Source: Streptomyces hundungensis (GTDB lineage: Bacteria > Actinomycetota > Actinomycetes > Streptomycetales > Streptomycetaceae). From it: a DNA stretch of 64,000 nucleotides. How positions within the stretch are numbered: position 1 is the stretch's first letter; every line of letters starts with the position of its first letter. The DNA is taken from positions 4,836,001-4,900,000 of the forward strand of contig NZ_CP032698.1 in assembly GCF_003627815.1 (NCBI RefSeq), written 5' to 3'. This document shows positions 50,910 to 59,558 of this stretch, piece after piece. The notes beneath the pieces were generated by a model. It worked only from the letters and a program-made list of their open reading frames with translations, made no database searches and was not told the origin of the DNA. The position numbers were made by a program, and so were the translations under genes.

Positions 50910-51302
50910 CTTACCGAGGGGTGATCGGAGCGCGATTCGGCCGAGTGCAAATGGGGGCCGAGGGGTGATACGTCCCGATGGGAGGTGTGATGTGCGGGGA
51001 GAACCGGCCGCCGCGGGTGATCGTCCGGAGGCCGTCCGGAGGCCGTCCGGAGGTCCGATCCGGTGGCTCCCGAGGGGGGCCGGCCGTTCGACGGTCGAGC
51101 CCGGCCACTCGAATGGTGTTATCAACACCCTGTGGACAACTTTGGTGGACAAGCCGTGCGGGACTTGACCCCCAGCCCTTTCGTCGACCGAAATCACGCC
51201 ATATGTTCGAATTGTTCGGCCGCCCCGGGCGTGATGGATCGTTAGCTTGGCCCCGATGCGGCTCCACGACGGGGGCGGTGCGGTCAGGAAGGAATCAGGC
51301 GC
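50910..51302. other. Divergent intergenic region between tetR and VOC genes
   Basis: No gene seen. Contains three tandem 11-bp units GTCCGGAGGCC (51023-51055), a GGTGTT-ATC-AACACC palindrome (51115-51129), and two DnaA-box-like sequences. Also AGGAAGGAA near 51289, the ribosome site of the VOC gene. Confidence 0.5.
51131..51152 (-). promoter_or_regulatory. Two DnaA-box-like sequences
   Basis: TGTGGACAA (51131-51139) is the exact complement of the Streptomyces DnaA box TTGTCCACA. GGTGGACAA (51144-51152) matches eight of nine. Spacing is 13 bp. They lie directly after a short palindrome. There is no dnaA/dnaN context, so this is not oriC. Confidence 0.4.
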
Positions 51303-52094
51303 ATGGGCGGATATCCGGAAGGCGCGCCGTGCTGGGCCGATGTCTCGCTGTCCGATCCGGCGGCCGGCAAGAGGTTCTACGGGGAGCTCCTCGGCTGGAC
51401 CTTCGACGAGGGCGGCGCCGACAAGCAGGGGCACTACACCGGCGCCTTCAAGGACGGGCGGCGCGTCGCGGCCCTCCAGCCCAAGCGCGACGGCCGGATG
51501 CCCACCACCTGGACCGTCTACTTCGCCACCCCCGACGCCCGGGCCCTGGCCACCCGCATCCGCGAGGCCGGCGGCCAGCTCATCACCGAGCCGATGCCGG
51601 TGCCCCCGCACGGCACCCTTGCGGTCGCCGCCGACCCGGGCGGCGCCGTCTTCGGCCTCTGGCAGGGGGAGGCGCACACCGGGTTCGAGCTGACCCGCGT
51701 GCCCGGCTCGTTCTGCTGGACCGAGGTCTACACCCGCGACAAGGACCAGGCCGACGCGTTCTACGAGTCCGTCTTCGGCTATCGCGGTACGAGCCCGGGC
51801 AGCGCCGACGAGCTGGGCGCCGACATCCGCACCTGGTCCCTGCCCGGCACCGAGCCCGGCCCCGACACCGCCGTGGGCGCCCGCAGCCTGATGTCGGACG
51901 CCTTCCCGGCGGCCCTGCCCGACCACTTCCTCGTGTACTTCCTCGTCGAGGACTGCGACGCGACGGCCGCCGCCTGCACCCGGCTCGGCGGCCGGGTCAC
52001 CGCCCAGCCGTTCGACATCCGATACGGGCGGATGGCCGTCCTCAACGACAACCAGGGCGCCACCTTCGCCGTTCTCCAGGGTTCAGGCACCTAA
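51303..52094 (+). CDS. Two-domain VOC (glyoxalase-like) protein
   Basis: 263 aa, two tandem VOC modules. First: GAPCWADVSLSDPAAGKRFYGELLGWTF to about 125 (PGGAVFGLWQGEA). Second: GSFCWTEVYTRDKDQADAFYESVFGY to the end (NDNQGATFAVLQG). Resembles Streptomyces hydroxylase-like or resistance VOC proteins. Metal residues are only partly kept, so a binding rather than catalytic role is possible. ATG 51303 follows AGGAAGGAA. Confidence 0.82.
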   Translation: MGGYPEGAPCWADVSLSDPAAGKRFYGELLGWTFDEGGADKQGHYTGAFKDGRRVAALQPKRDGRMPTTWTVYFATPDARALATRIREAGGQLITEPMPVPPHGTLAVAADPGGAVFGLWQGEAHTGFELTRVPGSFCWTEVYTRDKDQADAFYESVFGYRGTSPGSADELGADIRTWSLPGTEPGPDTAVGARSLMSDAFPAALPDHFLVYFLVEDCDATAAACTRLGGRVTAQPFDIRYGRMAVLNDNQGATFAVLQGSGT

Positions 52095-52247
52095 GGCCTG
52101 TCCGGGATGTCCAAGATCGGGACGAGACATCCCGATCTCGACCCGGGTTGGCCACCGGCCGCCTCCGGCAGGGAGAATCGGAGTGCCGCGTGAGACGCTG
52201 CACGGGGCCGCGTTCATGCATGGCCCGTACGGGGAGGTGGCAGGCAA

Positions 52248-54596
52248 GTGGAGCAGCTGACGCAGCACGACCCGAGGCGGATCGGCCCCTTCGAGGTGCT
52301 GGGACGGCTCGGTGCCGGCGGCATGGGTCTTGTCTATCTGGCGCGCTCGGCGTCCGGCCGCCGCGTCGCCATCAAGACGGTGCGCACCGAGCTCGCCGAG
52401 GACCAGCTGTTCCGGGTCCGCTTCACCCGTGAGGTGGAGGCGGCCCGCGCCGTCAGCGGCTTCTACACCGCCGCCGTCGTCGACGCCGACCCGCGCGCCC
52501 CCGTCCCGTGGCTGGCGACCGCCTATGTCCCGGCGCCCTCCCTCGAAGAAATAGTGAATGAGTGCGGGCCGCTGCCCGCCCAGGCCGTGCGCTGGCTGGC
52601 GGCCGGCATCGCCGAGGCCCTCCAGTCCATCCACGGGGCGGGCCTGGTCCACCGTGACCTGAAGCCGTCCAACGTCCTGGTCGTCGAGGACGGGCCCCGC
52701 GTGATCGACTTCGGCATCGCGTCCGGGGTCTCCAACACCCGTCTGACCATGACCAACGTGGCGGTGGGCACCCCCGCCTACATGTCGCCCGAGCAGGCCA
52801 AGGACTCGCGCAGCGTCACCGGCGCCTCCGACGTGTTCTCGCTCGGCTCGACCCTCGTCTTCGCGGCGACCGGACACGCGCCCTTCCACGGCGCCAACCC
52901 GGTCGAGACGGTGTTCATGCTGCTGCGCGAGGGCCCGGACATCACCGGCCTGCCCGACGAGCTGCGCCCGCTCATCGAGTCCTGCATGCAGATGGAGCAC
53001 CCCAACCGCCCCTCGCCCGAGGACCTCCAGGCGCAGCTCGCGCCCCACCTCTTCGCCTCGGGCTCGGACGACAGCGGCACCGCGTCGGCGTGGCTGCCGC
53101 CCCGCTCCGTCGCCATGATCGAGCAGCGCAGGGGCGGCGGCCGCATGCTGGTCGCGCCGCCCGCCGACCCGGCGCCGAGCGCCGTGCGCTCCAACCGCTC
53201 GCTGCCCGCGCCGCCGCCCCGGCCCCCGGAGCCCCCGTACGCGGCCCGGCACGCCGGTTCCTCCGTGACCTATCCGCCGGTCCACACCGACGAGCCGGTG
53301 CGCCTTCCCGGCGCGAAGGTGCCCATCGGCCCCGGGCCCCGCGCCGCCGACGCGTCCCGGGTGGCCGTCGACGCCGGGCCCGCCACCGGCTGGGTGCGCA
53401 GACCCGGCGCGGGCGGCGCGCAGGCCGCGCCCGTGCCGCCGCCGGCGCAGCCGCCGGAGGTGCCGGGCCGCTGGCGCCCCTGGCGCTTTCGCATGTCGAA
53501 CGACGTGTGGGGGACCCCGGCCGTCGCCGGTGACCTGCTGTACGTGACCTCCTTCGAGGTGCACGCCCTGGACGTGGGCACCGGCCGCCGCCAGTTCAAG
53601 ACCCGTGACGTGGCGTGGGCGATGGCCGTCGAGGGCGGCCGCATCCACGCCTCCGACGGCCCCACCCTGTACGCCCTGGACGCGACCGACGGCGGCGAGC
53701 TGTGGCGGGGTCCCGCGGACGCCTGGGTGTACTCCCTGAAGGCCGACCGCGGCACCGTCGTCACCGGCACCCGGGGCGGCGGCGTACAGGCCTGGGAGGC
53801 CGCCAACGGCGAGAAGCTGTGGGAGACGACCGGGGCCCAGACCGACTTCGAGACGCCCGAGGCCGGCCCCACGATCCACGACGGCACCGTCTACCTCTGG
53901 AAGGACGCCCGGCTGCGCGCCCTGGACGCCCGCACCGGCGTCGAGCGCTGGTCCTATCCGGTGGGCGACGCGGCCTCCTGCGGCGGCGTCCCCGTCCGGG
54001 TCGCGCCCGCCGAGGACGGCTACGTCTATGTCGCGGCGGGCACCCGCGTCGTCGCCATCGACATCTCCTCCGGACACGTCCGCTGGCACTTCGAGGCGCC
54101 CGCGGTCTTCCTGTCGCCGCCGACGTTCGCGCCGGGCCCCGCGGTGGCGGGCGGCGGCGTGTACCTCGCCGACTACCTCGGCACGGTGTACGCCCTGGTC
54201 GCCGCGACCGGCAAGGACCGCTGGCGCATCGCGACGGAGTCCCGCAACTCCGTGGAGCCGGTCCTGGTGGCCGACGGCAACGTCCACGTCGGCAGCGGCA
54301 ACGCGCTGTACACCCTGGACGCGGTCACCTCGACGCCCAAGTGGCGCTTCGCCGCGGGCGGCGAGGTGGTGGGCGCCCCCGTCGTCGCCGACGGCCGCAT
54401 CCACTTCGGCTCGGCCGACCACTGCCTGTACACCCTGGACGCGGCCGGCGGCCAACTGCGCTGGAAGCTCGCGACGGGCGGCGAGATCACCGGCTCGCCC
54501 GTGGTGCGCGGCGGGGTCGTCTACGCGTGCAGCAAGGACCGGTGCGTCTACGCGCTGGACGCGGTGAAGGGGACGGCCACGTCCGGATCCCGCTAG
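52248..54596 (+). CDS. afsK: AfsK-like Ser/Thr protein kinase with PQQ beta-propeller
   Basis: 782 aa, near the size of S. coelicolor AfsK. Kinase domain, residues about 12-270: [16 protein letters not shown] (P-loop), VAIKTV (Lys), [19 protein letters not shown] (DFG) and [12 protein letters not shown] Pro/Ala-rich linker of about 130 residues follows. Residues about 405-780 are repeated PQQ-type propeller blades ([43 protein letters not shown]). AfsK phosphorylates AfsR, whose gene is at the right end of this window, and also affects tip growth. GTG 52248 with GGGGAGG upstream. No transmembrane helix. Confidence 0.88.
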   Translation: MEQLTQHDPRRIGPFEVLGRLGAGGMGLVYLARSASGRRVAIKTVRTELAEDQLFRVRFTREVEAARAVSGFYTAAVVDADPRAPVPWLATAYVPAPSLEEIVNECGPLPAQAVRWLAAGIAEALQSIHGAGLVHRDLKPSNVLVVEDGPRVIDFGIASGVSNTRLTMTNVAVGTPAYMSPEQAKDSRSVTGASDVFSLGSTLVFAATGHAPFHGANPVETVFMLLREGPDITGLPDELRPLIESCMQMEHPNRPSPEDLQAQLAPHLFASGSDDSGTASAWLPPRSVAMIEQRRGGGRMLVAPPADPAPSAVRSNRSLPAPPPRPPEPPYAARHAGSSVTYPPVHTDEPVRLPGAKVPIGPGPRAADASRVAVDAGPATGWVRRPGAGGAQAAPVPPPAQPPEVPGRWRPWRFRMSNDVWGTPAVAGDLLYVTSFEVHALDVGTGRRQFKTRDVAWAMAVEGGRIHASDGPTLYALDATDGGELWRGPADAWVYSLKADRGTVVTGTRGGGVQAWEAANGEKLWETTGAQTDFETPEAGPTIHDGTVYLWKDARLRALDARTGVERWSYPVGDAASCGGVPVRVAPAEDGYVYVAAGTRVVAIDISSGHVRWHFEAPAVFLSPPTFAPGPAVAGGGVYLADYLGTVYALVAATGKDRWRIATESRNSVEPVLVADGNVHVGSGNALYTLDAVTSTPKWRFAAGGEVVGAPVVADGRIHFGSADHCLYTLDAAGGQLRWKLATGGEITGSPVVRGGVVYACSKDRCVYALDAVKGTATSGSR

Positions 54597-54643
54597 GCGC
54601 CCGGGGTCCGGGGGGCCGGGTCCAAGGGGTGCGCCTGGGCGCC
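54596..54643. terminator. Weak inverted repeat after afsK
   Basis: GGCGCCC / GGGCGCC arms 34 bp apart, starting on the last base of the afsK stop codon. May end the kinase transcript. Confidence 0.3.
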
Positions 54644-54692
54644 CTACGCTTAGGGATGTTCCGTACAGCGGCACCGAGAGGGCCCAGCCCGT

Positions 54693-55481
54693 ATGTCAGT
54701 TGAGCCGCTCGCGGCGTCCGACGTCATCACCAGACTGCGCGCCGCCGGGTGCGTGTTCGCCGAGGACGAGGCCGAGTTGATATTCGCCACGGCCGAAGGG
54801 CCCGGCCAGGTCTCCTCGATGGTCGAGCGCAGGGCCTCCGGCCTTCCCCTCGAACACGTCCTGGGCTGGGCCGAGTTCCATGGACTCAAGGTGGCCGTCG
54901 ATCCCGGGGTGTTCGTGCCCAGGCGCCGTACCGAGTTCCTGGTGAGCCGGGCGCTCGCCGCCGCCGACGCCTCCCGGCCGGTCGTCGTCGTGGACCTGTG
55001 CTGCGGCTCGGGCGCGCTCGGCGCGGCCCTCGCCACCGCGCTGCCGGGGGCCGAACTGCACGCCGCCGACATCGAACCCGCCGCCGTGCGCTGCGCCCGG
55101 CGCAACGTCGCCGCGTTCGGCGGCCACGTCTACGAGGGCGACCTCTTCGACCCGCTCCCGGCCACCCTGCGCGGCCGGATCGACATCCTGACGGCCAACG
55201 TCCCCTACGTCCCCTCCGGCGAGGTCGGCCTGCTTCCCCCGGAGGCCCGCGAACACGAACCGCTGGTCGCCCTGGACGGCGGCTCGGACGGCCTCGACGT
55301 CATGCGCCGCGTCGCCCTCGCCGCCCCGGACTGGCTGGCCCCGGGCGGCATGCTGCTGGTGGAGACCAGCGAGCGCCAGGTGCCGGGCGCCCTAGCGGCG
55401 ATGTCGGCGGGCGGCCTCACCGCGCGCCTGTCCACCTCGGAGGAGCTGTACGCGCACGTGGTGACCGGCGTACGGGACTGA
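54693..55481 (+). CDS. HemK-like N5-glutamine methyltransferase family protein
   Basis: 262 aa SAM-dependent methyltransferase. N-terminal helical domain as in PrmC, substrate segment AVDPGVFVPRRRTEFLV, SAM motif VVVDLCCGSGALGAAL, and the catalytic motif as N-V-P-Y (ILTANVPYVPSG) in place of the canonical N-P-P-Y. The Pro-to-Val change is shared by a Streptomyces subgroup annotated as putative glutamine methyltransferases. Target may be a release factor or another protein; the main PrmC is expected elsewhere in the genome. Confidence 0.8.
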   Translation: MSVEPLAASDVITRLRAAGCVFAEDEAELIFATAEGPGQVSSMVERRASGLPLEHVLGWAEFHGLKVAVDPGVFVPRRRTEFLVSRALAAADASRPVVVVDLCCGSGALGAALATALPGAELHAADIEPAAVRCARRNVAAFGGHVYEGDLFDPLPATLRGRIDILTANVPYVPSGEVGLLPPEAREHEPLVALDGGSDGLDVMRRVALAAPDWLAPGGMLLVETSERQVPGALAAMSAGGLTARLSTSEELYAHVVTGVRD

Positions 55482-55524
55482 CCCGGCCGCCGGGACCCGC
55501 CGTCAGCGCGTGACCCGCGACGGT

Positions 55525-56319
55525 TCAGTCCCGCGGCGGAGGCGGCTGCGGCCCGCCCTGGCCGGGCTGCCGATAGGGATTCACGGGCGGCGGCCCGGCG
55601 TACGGGTGCCGGGGCTCGGGCCCGTGGTGCGGGTTTGCCGAACCGGCCTCGGGCTCGGGCTCGTGTTGCGGGCGGCCGGGGCTGGGCTCGGGCTCGCGCG
55701 GGTGTCCGGTCTCGGGTTCGTGTCGCGGGTGTCCTGGCTCGGGCTCGTGCGGGTGTCGGGCGGGCGGCTCGTGGAGGTCCTCGGCCGGCGGCTCGTGACC
55801 CCCCGCGCCGGGCGCCCCGTACGGGTGCCGCTCCGGCGACGGCTCGTAAGGGGTGCGGGTGTCCACGCCCGCGACGTCGACGCGGCCGGAGGACTCCGGT
55901 CCGACCCTGCGGCGCGGTGGCATCAGGGCCGCCGCGATCAGCAGCAGCAGTCCGCCGCCCAGGGCGATCCCGACGCCCTGCCCGAGTCCGTTTCCGGAGG
56001 ACTCGACGGTCAGGTGGCCCGCGGCCTGGCCCTGCCGCACCATCCACAGGATCGTGAACCCGAGCACGACGAGACCGGCCACCACCAGCAGGGCCCGGGA
56101 ACGCAGCACCAAGGCCACCAGCGTCACCAGTGCCGCGAAGGCGAAGGGCAGCAGCATCGAGCCGGCTACCGCCGCCTTGTCGGCGGAGATGCCCGAGAAG
56201 AGGTCGTCGATGCGGTAGGCGCTGCCGTGACGGCCGTCGTACCAGGCACGGAAGGGGCTCCAGACGGCGGCCGTCGCTCCGGCGAGAGCGAGGACCGAGC
56301 CGAGGGCGTTGCGGACCAT
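55525..56319 (-). CDS. Membrane protein with Pro/His/Glu-rich tail
   Basis: 264 aa. Four hydrophobic segments in the first 130 residues (ALGSVLALAGATAAVW, AGSMLLPFAFAALVTLVALV, LLVVAGLVVLGFTILWM, GIALGGGLLLLIAAALM). A disordered cytoplasmic tail of about 130 residues follows, rich in HEPEPGHP-type repeats. GAGGAGGG precedes the ATG. Common in Streptomyces; function unknown. Confidence 0.72.
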   Translation of the reverse strand: MVRNALGSVLALAGATAAVWSPFRAWYDGRHGSAYRIDDLFSGISADKAAVAGSMLLPFAFAALVTLVALVLRSRALLVVAGLVVLGFTILWMVRQGQAAGHLTVESSGNGLGQGVGIALGGGLLLLIAAALMPPRRRVGPESSGRVDVAGVDTRTPYEPSPERHPYGAPGAGGHEPPAEDLHEPPARHPHEPEPGHPRHEPETGHPREPEPSPGRPQHEPEPEAGSANPHHGPEPRHPYAGPPPVNPYRQPGQGGPQPPPPRD

Positions 56320-56472
56320 CTCTGCGGCCCTCCTCGATAAGAGCGGCTCTCGCCGTCGACGCTACGCCCGGCACGCGCCCACCGCTACCCGGCGCCCCTC
56401 CGGCTCGGGGGGCCCGGCTGCCGCACCGGGCCGCTGTTAAGGTGTCGGCCGGTCTTCGGAGGGGGTGGGACG

Positions 56473-57057
56473 GTGATACGTCGCGGAATGAAATGTGCGG
56501 CCATCGCGCTGGGTCTGGGGCTCGCGCTGACCGGATTCTCCAGTCACGGTCACGGCAAGAGCCACAGCTCCGGCGGCGGCTGCTCCAACTCCCACAAGAG
56601 CAACGGGAGTTCGAGCACCGATGGAGACAGCAGCAGCGGCAGTACGAGTGACAGCAGCACTAGCGGCACCAGCAGCACCAGTAGCGGATACACCAGTGGC
56701 TACAACGGCAACCGCTACGGCAACACCACCACCGGCACGAGCACCACGGGCGGGTCGTCGAGCCGGGGCGCGACATCGGGCGCCACGCCCACTGTCACCG
56801 CGACCGTCACCGCCTGTGTGTCGCCGTCCGACAGGCAGGACGTCTCCTCGGTGCGCGTGAGCACCGGCTCCGGCGGCGGCAGCCACCGCTATCTGGTGCG
56901 GGTCACCTTCTACGACGCGCTCGGCAAGACCGTCGACGAGGGGTCCGCGCCGGTGACCCTGGGGCCCGGCGCCACCCAGACCGTCAAGGTGGCGATGAGC
57001 CACCCCTCCCTGGTGACGCAGGTGAACCACTGCGAGGCGAGCGCGTCGGCCAACTGA
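56473..57057 (+). CDS. Secreted Ser/Thr/Gly-rich protein
   Basis: 194 aa, GTG start after GGGGGTGGGA. Signal peptide MIRRGMKCAAIALGLGLALTG with likely cleavage after about residue 22-28; no lipobox Cys. Residues 30-105 are a Ser/Thr/Gly/Asn-rich spacer that could be O-glycosylated. The C-terminal 85 residues form a small beta domain (YLVRVTFYDALGKTVDEGSAPVTLGPGATQTVKVAM) like FxLYD-type modules. Two Cys in the domain (ACVSPSD and HCEAS) could form a disulfide. Role unknown. Confidence 0.68.
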   Translation: MIRRGMKCAAIALGLGLALTGFSSHGHGKSHSSGGGCSNSHKSNGSSSTDGDSSSGSTSDSSTSGTSSTSSGYTSGYNGNRYGNTTTGTSTTGGSSSRGATSGATPTVTATVTACVSPSDRQDVSSVRVSTGSGGGSHRYLVRVTFYDALGKTVDEGSAPVTLGPGATQTVKVAMSHPSLVTQVNHCEASASAN

Positions 57058-57112
57058 CCGGCGCCAGGCGCCCAGCACCCACCGGCCCCGTCGGCCCCGC
57101 CCGCCCTGCTCC

Positions 57113-57886
57113 TCAGCGCACCCGGAAATCCTTCGAACGTCGCCGGGTGTAGAGCTCCGCCTGTCGTTCGGGCGGCAGGTTTCCGAGGGCGACGAAGGCG
57201 GGGGCGCGGGAGTGGGCCTGGGCGAGGGTGGCTTCCTTCGCGGCCCACAGCGAGCGGACCGTGCCCTGCACGGCCTCGGTCGGGAAGGAGGCGATCGTCT
57301 CCGCGCACCGCAGCGCGGCAGCCAACTCCCCTCCAGGGGCCGTGAGTTCGCTGACGAAACCGATCTCGTGCGCCCGCCGCGCCGACATCCGCTCGGCCGT
57401 GCCCATCAGGGCGAGCCGGGCCGCCTCCCCGTGCGGCATCCGCAGCGCGAGGTACATGGACTCGTACGCGCTGACCATCCCGTACGTCGTGTGCGGGTCG
57501 AAGAACGTGGCGTCCTCTGCGGCGATCACGAACTCGGCCTCGCCCAGCAGATAGAACGCCCCGCCGCAGGCCATCCCGCGCACGGCGGCGACGACCGGCT
57601 TCCACAGGTCGTTGGCCTTGGGGCCGATCGCGATCAGGGGATCGTCGGTCGAGTACGGGGACGAGGGCTGGGCCACCTCGGCCGTGCGGTCGATCCCGGT
57701 GCAGAACGCCCGCTCGCCCGCGCCCGTCAGGACGACCGCCCGGACGGTGTTGTCACCACGCAACTCCCGCCATACGGAGCCGAGTTGGCGTGCCGCGTCC
57801 AGGTCGATGGCGTTGAGGCGTTCGGGCCGGTTCAGGGTGACGACCGCGACGCCGGTCTCCTCGTCGCGGGTCACCAGGACGCTCAC
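57113..57886 (-). CDS. Enoyl-CoA hydratase/isomerase family protein
   Basis: 257 aa crotonase. VVTLNRPERLNAIDLDAARQLG, ERAFCTGIDRT, AAVRGMACGGAFYLLGEAEFVIA and DATFFDPHTTYGMV. Neither catalytic Glu of hydratases is clearly present, so it may hydrolyse or isomerise a CoA ester, for example in ring opening. GTG 57886 overlaps the DUF35 stop (GTGA), making it the third gene of the Ltp-DUF35-crotonase operon under O10. Confidence 0.82.
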   Translation of the reverse strand: MSVLVTRDEETGVAVVTLNRPERLNAIDLDAARQLGSVWRELRGDNTVRAVVLTGAGERAFCTGIDRTAEVAQPSSPYSTDDPLIAIGPKANDLWKPVVAAVRGMACGGAFYLLGEAEFVIAAEDATFFDPHTTYGMVSAYESMYLALRMPHGEAARLALMGTAERMSARRAHEIGFVSELTAPGGELAAALRCAETIASFPTEAVQGTVRSLWAAKEATLAQAHSRAPAFVALGNLPPERQAELYTRRRSKDFRVR

Positions 57887-58314
57887 GCGCGCTCCAGGAG
57901 CCAGCGCGGCACGTTCACCCCGTCGACCTCGGTGAACGCGACCTGCACGCGGGCGCCGATCCTCAGCCGGGCCGGGTCGACCGAGTCGAGCGGGGCGTCC
58001 GGTTCGGCGACCACATTGCCGACGAGCCGGATCAGCGGATCCTCGACGAGCTCCACGACCACCGCGTTGTAGGGGGCCTGGGCCGCGTAGTCGGGGAGCA
58101 GGGGCGGGTGGGGCAGGACGTACGACCAGATGCGGCCGCGGCCCGACATCCTGCGCCATTCGCTGTCGAAGGAGTGGCAGTGCGGGCAGCACGGGCGGGG
58201 CGGGAAGCGGAGCCGGCCGCAGTCGGGGGCGGCGCAGGCCTGGACGCGGAGCTCGCCGAGGGCGGCGTACTCCCAGAAGGGGGCGCCGTCGTCGTCCACC
58301 ACGGGTGACAGCAT
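57883..58314 (-). CDS. Zn-ribbon/OB-fold DUF35 protein, Ltp partner
   Basis: 143 aa. Zinc ribbon with Cys at CAAPDCG and CCPHC near residues 27-45, then OB-fold (RIWSYVLPHPPLLPDYAAQAPY, RLVGNVVAEPDAPLDSVD, VAFTEVDGVNVPRWLL). Lies 3 bp after the Ltp gene stop and is coupled to the crotonase downstream. In known systems the DUF35 part channels the CoA substrate to the Ltp active site, so these two gene products very likely form one complex. Confidence 0.85.
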   Translation of the reverse strand: MLSPVVDDDGAPFWEYAALGELRVQACAAPDCGRLRFPPRPCCPHCHSFDSEWRRMSGRGRIWSYVLPHPPLLPDYAAQAPYNAVVVELVEDPLIRLVGNVVAEPDAPLDSVDPARLRIGARVQVAFTEVDGVNVPRWLLERA

Positions 58315-58317
58315 GTC

Positions 58318-59466
58318 TCAACTCCTCAGCAGAAGGGCGGAGGTGGGGACCCCTTCGCCCGCGGTGACCAGACAGGTGGCGGCGTTCGGGACCTGGGCGG
58401 TGCTGCTGCCACGCAGTTGTTTGACGCCTTCGTTGATGAGGTTGAACCCGTGGACGTAGGCCTCGCTCAGGCCGCCGCCGCCGGTGTTGAGGGGCAGCCG
58501 CCCGCCGATCTCCAGGGCCCCGCCCTCGGTGAAGGCGGCGCCCTCGCCGCGCCCGCAGAAGCCGTAGCCCTCCAGGGAGAGCGGGATGAGCGGGGTGAAC
58601 GCGTCGTAGATCTGGGCCACGTCGATGTCGTCGGGTCCGAAGTCGGCCTGTTTCCACAGGTGTCGGGCGGCGGTCCAGGCGGGACCGGTGAGCGGGTCGT
58701 CGTTCCAGTAGTTGACCATGCCGTGGTGCTGGGCGGGCAGGCCCTGGGCCGCGGAGTGCACGTACACCGGCTTCCGCCGGCAGTCCCGAGCGCGCTCGGC
58801 GGAGACGACCACACACGCCAACGCCCCATCCGTCTCCAGGCAGTTGTCGAAGAGACAGAGCGGGTCGCTGATCATGCGGGAGGTCATGTACATCTCGCGC
58901 GTCAGCGGGCGCTCGTACATCATCGCGGCCGGGTTCTGGTTGGCGCGGTTGCGGCAGGCGAGGGCGACGTTGAAGAGGTGGTCGCGGGTGGCGCCGTACT
59001 CGTGCAGATAGCGGCGGGCCAGCATGCCGATCTCGTCGGCGGGCCGCAGCAGGCCGAAGGGGCGCGTCCACTGGGCGGGGGTGGGAAGCTGAACGGCCGT
59101 GTTCTTCCAGGGCCTTGTGCCGCTGCCGCGCTTGCGGGACCGCCAGGCCACCCCCACGCTCGCCTGCCCGGTGGCGATCGCGCCGGCCAGATGGCCGACG
59201 GTGGCGCAGGAGCCCCCGCCGCCGAAGCCGACCTTGCTGAAGAAGGTCACGTCTCCCGCGCCGATGGCCTTGGCGACCTCGACCTCGTCGGTCTCCTCCA
59301 TCGTGTACGAGGCGAACGCGTCCACCTCCGCGGGGCTGATGCCCGCGTCGTCGAGGGCGGCGAGGATCGCCCGGCACGCCAAGGTCTTCTCGGGTTCGGG
59401 CAGGTGCTTGGCGAAGGCGGTCTGCCCGATCCCGACTATGGCTGTCGCGTCCTTCAGGGTGGCCAT
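58318..59466 (-). CDS. Ltp/SCPx thiolase-like protein with Cys
   Basis: 382 aa from ATG 59466, which has GGAGGTGGGG just upstream; GTG 59490 would add eight residues. Thiolase fold: ATAIVGIGQTAFAK, VGFGGGGSCATVGHLAGAI (Cys at the thiolase nucleophile position, unlike the protein at 47058), VAQIYDAFTPLIPLSLEGYGF and NTGGGGLSEAYVHGF. In the last motif the His-Pro of typical Ltp proteins is replaced by Tyr-Val-His. Probably cleaves or condenses a beta-keto or beta-hydroxy acyl-CoA with the DUF35 partner. Confidence 0.83.
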   Translation of the reverse strand: MATLKDATAIVGIGQTAFAKHLPEPEKTLACRAILAALDDAGISPAEVDAFASYTMEETDEVEVAKAIGAGDVTFFSKVGFGGGGSCATVGHLAGAIATGQASVGVAWRSRKRGSGTRPWKNTAVQLPTPAQWTRPFGLLRPADEIGMLARRYLHEYGATRDHLFNVALACRNRANQNPAAMMYERPLTREMYMTSRMISDPLCLFDNCLETDGALACVVVSAERARDCRRKPVYVHSAAQGLPAQHHGMVNYWNDDPLTGPAWTAARHLWKQADFGPDDIDVAQIYDAFTPLIPLSLEGYGFCGRGEGAAFTEGGALEIGGRLPLNTGGGGLSEAYVHGFNLINEGVKQLRGSSTAQVPNAATCLVTAGEGVPTSALLLRS

Positions 59467-59522
59467 GGCCCCCACCTCCACGAGCGTCACCAGTACTGAC
59501 AGCGGAGGAGGCTACAGCTAAT

Positions 59523-59537
59523 CTGACGGTTAGTCAG
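59523..59537. promoter_or_regulatory. Regulon operator O10: CTGAC-GGTTA-GTCAG
   Basis: Perfect palindrome in the 92-bp gap between the Ltp (minus) and CoA ligase (plus) genes; can control both. Confidence 0.75.
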
Positions 59538-59558
59538 CTACTGGCGGAGGGGCTTTCG

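Noticed and set aside
52083..54674. 863-codon minus-strand frame opposite afsK
   Set aside because: His/Gly/Val-rich translation without domains; codon-bias shadow.
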